Source: Acidimicrobiaceae bacterium (lineage in GTDB: Bacteria; Actinomycetota; Acidimicrobiia; Acidimicrobiales; RAAP-2). From it: 64,000 bases of DNA. The first letter of the stretch is position 1. The number at the start of each line of letters is the position of its first letter. The notes beneath the pieces were generated by a model. The model was not told the DNA's origin. It ran no database searches and saw only the letters and a list, made by a program, of their open reading frames with translations. The DNA lies in contig PLZF01000105.1 in the NCBI GenBank assembly GCA_003152015.1, positions 51,618 to 115,617 of the forward strand, in the 5' to 3' direction. Position numbers and translations under genes: made by a program. Of this stretch, positions 61,713 to 64,000 are shown one piece after another.

Positions 61713-62414
61713 CTACCTCGGCGTGTCCTTCACCCGAGTCGCCCAGTTGAGGAACCGCTCGACCTGGGTCAGTGACGGGTCGTGTTGAATCCGCTCGGGG
61801 GGAGTGCCGTCGGCGTTGACCGGGTTGAGGTGTGCCACGTCGTTGAACGAGGTCCGCAATCGTGACCAGGACCTGCTTCGATCTCCCTGCCGACCAGTGA
61901 GCTTGGCTTCGAGACCAGTCGAGCGTGAGAAGCGAATGGCGTCGTTGACGTGGGTGCCCGACACGACTCCCAGTCGGAACTGGGCCTCGGGGTCCGTCCC
62001 CTCGGGTACGCCGGATCGTGCCTGCTCTGGATGCAGAATCGCCTCATACAGATCTGCTGATTCCTGGAGCTCGCTCCGATGATAGAAGAAGTCGGCTTGG
62101 GCCTCTCGCATCCTCCGACGGACTGCGTCGTCGAAGAAGTGACCCGTCAGCACAATCACCATCGTCTGGTCGCGGCTTCGCCGCCGGCGGATGTGGTCGA
62201 CAACGCCCACGCCGGGAAAGTGGTCGTCGTCGCGCCGACTGTCGGCGGCGTCGACGATAGCGATGTCAATGGTGTCCCACTCGGTGTCCCACTCGAGTGC
62301 TTCATCGTGGACAAAGGAACCGGCCACCTCGAGCTCAGGGCGGTCAGCGAGGAGCTCGGTGAGTCCCCTCCGGCTTATGTCGTCGTCATCGACGACTACG
62401 ACTCGTTTGCGCAT
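61713..62414 (-). CDS. receiver-domain protein without a clear output domain
   Basis: Residues 1-125 form a response-regulator receiver: acidic pocket VVVVDDDDISRRGL, candidate phosphorylated D55 in IAIVDAADS, and VIVLTG with T91. The conserved Lys is replaced (FFYHRSEL). The C-terminal 105 residues (GVVSGTHVNDAIRFSRSTGL, FLNWATRVKDTPR) do not look like a standard LuxR or OmpR helix-turn-helix. It overlaps the upstream membrane-protein gene by 19 nt. Confidence 0.75.
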   Translation of the reverse strand: MRKRVVVVDDDDISRRGLTELLADRPELEVAGSFVHDEALEWDTEWDTIDIAIVDAADSRRDDDHFPGVGVVDHIRRRRSRDQTMVIVLTGHFFDDAVRRRMREAQADFFYHRSELQESADLYEAILHPEQARSGVPEGTDPEAQFRLGVVSGTHVNDAIRFSRSTGLEAKLTGRQGDRSRSWSRLRTSFNDVAHLNPVNADGTPPERIQHDPSLTQVERFLNWATRVKDTPR

Positions 62415-63988
62415 GACAACTCCTCCAACCGTTTGTCGACTTCGTCCAGGCGCCGTGCCGCTTCAGCACTGATGCGCTCGTCGAGTTGCGCCCCGACGGC
62501 TGCGAACTCTCGACGTGCCGCATAACGGGTCTCGGAGACGAGTCCCAGGACATAGGAGCGTCCCTCGGCGAAGGCGTTGGCCACTATTGACTTGTCGTCT
62601 TCCTCGAGTTCGGCACTGAGCCGCTTGGTCTCGGATTCGAGCTGTGAACGCATGGTCGCCATCGAATAGAACGCGGCCGCGGGCCACAGTAGCTCCGCTA
62701 TGAAGTGGCTCCATTGGATTCGTTCCGGGTGGAGGAGCAGCCCCACCGCCAAGACGGTGCCGATTCCGGCGACGGCCAGTACTTGTTCAGTGCCGTCGAG
62801 GTCGTCCCAGTACAACGGCATCATCATGGCGACCATGTTGATGCCACCAAGGAACGGGAAACGCTGGATTCCTTCGGGGTTCCTGGTGTTCCGCATGGTG
62901 CCTGTTGACCCGGCGGCATGGACAAGTGAATGTCCAAGCGCCGCGAACAGAACTCGGGCATGTGCTGCCTCGCCCTGTCGTGCAACTTGTCGGTGAGCCC
63001 AGATCGCCAGGAGCGGGCCTGCAGCCGCGGCCGGTGCCACGGCCCACACCCGTGGTTCAATCTCGCCGGGGAGGAGGGTGTCGGCGAACCACATGGACGA
63101 AGCCAGAAAGCCCAATGGCCCGACGTCGAACGGCACAAGGCCCGGGCGCCGATCAGGTGGGATGTCGAGGGCGCGGTCGCCAACCCCCAGACGGCGGGGT
63201 TGATTGGGCTGTCGGGCTTCGACGATGTCTACGGCTGCCACTGTCACAGTGCCCCGCAAGGCCAGTTCGTCGAGCGCGACCTCGAGCCATCCGGGCTGAT
63301 CGCCGGACAACAAAATGGTCCCGTGCCCTTCCCTGATCTCGAACGTGACGTCGGCTGAAAGGTCGTGCTGAGACTCGTTGTGCCTTCGTTGCCATCTGGC
63401 CAGGGCAATGCCGAGGTAGGTGGCATGTTCCGCGGTTGACGCTGCGAGCGACTGTCGCCAGTCGGCGAGCATCCTTCCCACCGTGATCGAACCGACCGGC
63501 GAGGACAGAAGGGGTGTAGTCCGGCTGAGCAGGTCCACCACGGTGTCGGCGCCTGTGGCGACCTCGTTCTGCCCTGCCAGGTGCGCTACGCCGATACGGG
63601 CTTCAAGCTCTTGCTGGTGACGGGCCAACGCGACCCGCCGACGGTTCGCTTCATACGATGCAATGCCAGCACCGAGGGCCACGGCCATCGCCTGGTAGCG
63701 AAAAGATCCATTTGATACGGGTCGGCCCTTCAACCGTCGAGCGCAACCGGTGACGGTGGCATTGATCACGGGGACGATCAACCCGGCTGCTCCGATCCGG
63801 AGCCCCGCTTCGATGGCAAGAGGGACTCCGGGCATGGTGGCGAGCTCCAAGCCGGTGTCGCCTTGGCTCCAGAGCGCGGCGGCGACTGCATCGACTGCGA
63901 GGCGCGGCCCCAGAGCAAACCGGCCAGACCTCCGCAGTGCAACGGCGCTCACGATGTCGCCGACAGCAAAAGCTGCAGCCGCTGCCAT
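62396..63988 (-). CDS. membrane protein, probable partner of the receiver protein
   Basis: The frame gives 530 residues with hydrophobic segments at both ends and a soluble middle part; a coiled-coil tail (KRLSAELEEDDKSIVANAFA, RRLDEVDKRLEEL) closes the protein. No H-box, N-box or G-box of histidine kinases is visible, although its position before a receiver gene is that of a sensor. VTFEIREGHGTILLSGDQPG followed by LEVALDELALRGTV may be a decayed ATPase-like fold. An ATG lies at 63988, but the frame is open to the window edge, so the true start may be outside. Confidence 0.7.
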   Translation of the reverse strand: MAAAAAFAVGDIVSAVALRRSGRFALGPRLAVDAVAAALWSQGDTGLELATMPGVPLAIEAGLRIGAAGLIVPVINATVTGCARRLKGRPVSNGSFRYQAMAVALGAGIASYEANRRRVALARHQQELEARIGVAHLAGQNEVATGADTVVDLLSRTTPLLSSPVGSITVGRMLADWRQSLAASTAEHATYLGIALARWQRRHNESQHDLSADVTFEIREGHGTILLSGDQPGWLEVALDELALRGTVTVAAVDIVEARQPNQPRRLGVGDRALDIPPDRRPGLVPFDVGPLGFLASSMWFADTLLPGEIEPRVWAVAPAAAAGPLLAIWAHRQVARQGEAAHARVLFAALGHSLVHAAGSTGTMRNTRNPEGIQRFPFLGGINMVAMMMPLYWDDLDGTEQVLAVAGIGTVLAVGLLLHPERIQWSHFIAELLWPAAAFYSMATMRSQLESETKRLSAELEEDDKSIVANAFAEGRSYVLGLVSETRYAARREFAAVGAQLDERISAEAARRLDEVDKRLEELSCANES

Positions 63989-64000
63989 GTGTCGTTGCGG

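Overview
The window is high-GC DNA (GC-rich third codon positions, many GTG starts, ATGA/GTGA stop-start overlaps) and looks like an actinobacterial chromosome. The set of a wax ester synthase/DGAT, patatin, AidB-type acyl-CoA dehydrogenase, class III cyclase, DUF4012 protein and LAFTG-sorted surface protein fits Actinomycetota. An Acidimicrobiia-like host is a guess from gene content, not a measured placement.

Left part (1-19.9 kb): lipid and acyl-CoA metabolism. It has an acyl-CoA dehydrogenase cut by the window edge, the C-terminal relic of a Baeyer-Villiger-type monooxygenase, a GGDEF protein, an IS607 element, a coupled phosphotriesterase-family hydrolase and acyl-CoA synthetase pair, a PemK/MazF-type toxin-antitoxin pair, an AidB-type dehydrogenase, and a GH3-PA14 beta-glycosidase. 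A forward cluster follows: WS/DGAT, patatin, alpha/beta hydrolase, TIGR01777 epimerase. Then come a class III cyclase, an LMW phosphatase, an unknown two-gene unit and a Phd/RelE pair.

Middle (20-30 kb): an intact IS200/IS605 element, a DUF4012 membrane protein, a sortase-type surface protein, a WecA-like glycosyl-1-phosphate transferase and a wecB cut short by a pile of nested insertion-sequence remnants.

Right part (28.5-61.5 kb): a large exopolysaccharide or cell-surface glycan locus, mostly on the minus strand. It holds eight probable glycosyltransferases, a Wzy-like polymerase, an ABC exporter, an asparagine synthetase with an unusual partner, two FkbM methyltransferases plus an FkbM-like protein, a Gfo/Idh oxidoreductase, NAD-epimerases, a nucleotide-sugar dehydrogenase and a DUF218 protein. 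It is broken up by mobile elements: an IS1380 element sitting precisely inside an HNH-type gene, an intact IS110 element with a strongly folded non-coding leader, and fragments of IS66, IS1595, ISL3, IS1182-like and IS3 types. The Wzx-like flippase is truncated. A methyltransferase pseudogene at the far end mirrors the intact copy at the near end.

Right edge (61.7-64 kb): a receiver-domain protein without a visible output domain overlaps a large membrane protein that lacks kinase motifs.

Strongest candidates for unusual biology: the bridge-RNA-like structure upstream of the IS110 recombinase, the IS1380 insertion whose precise excision restores a reading frame, and the asparagine-synthetase-like protein pair in the glycan locus. 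No tRNA, rRNA or CRISPR array was recognised.
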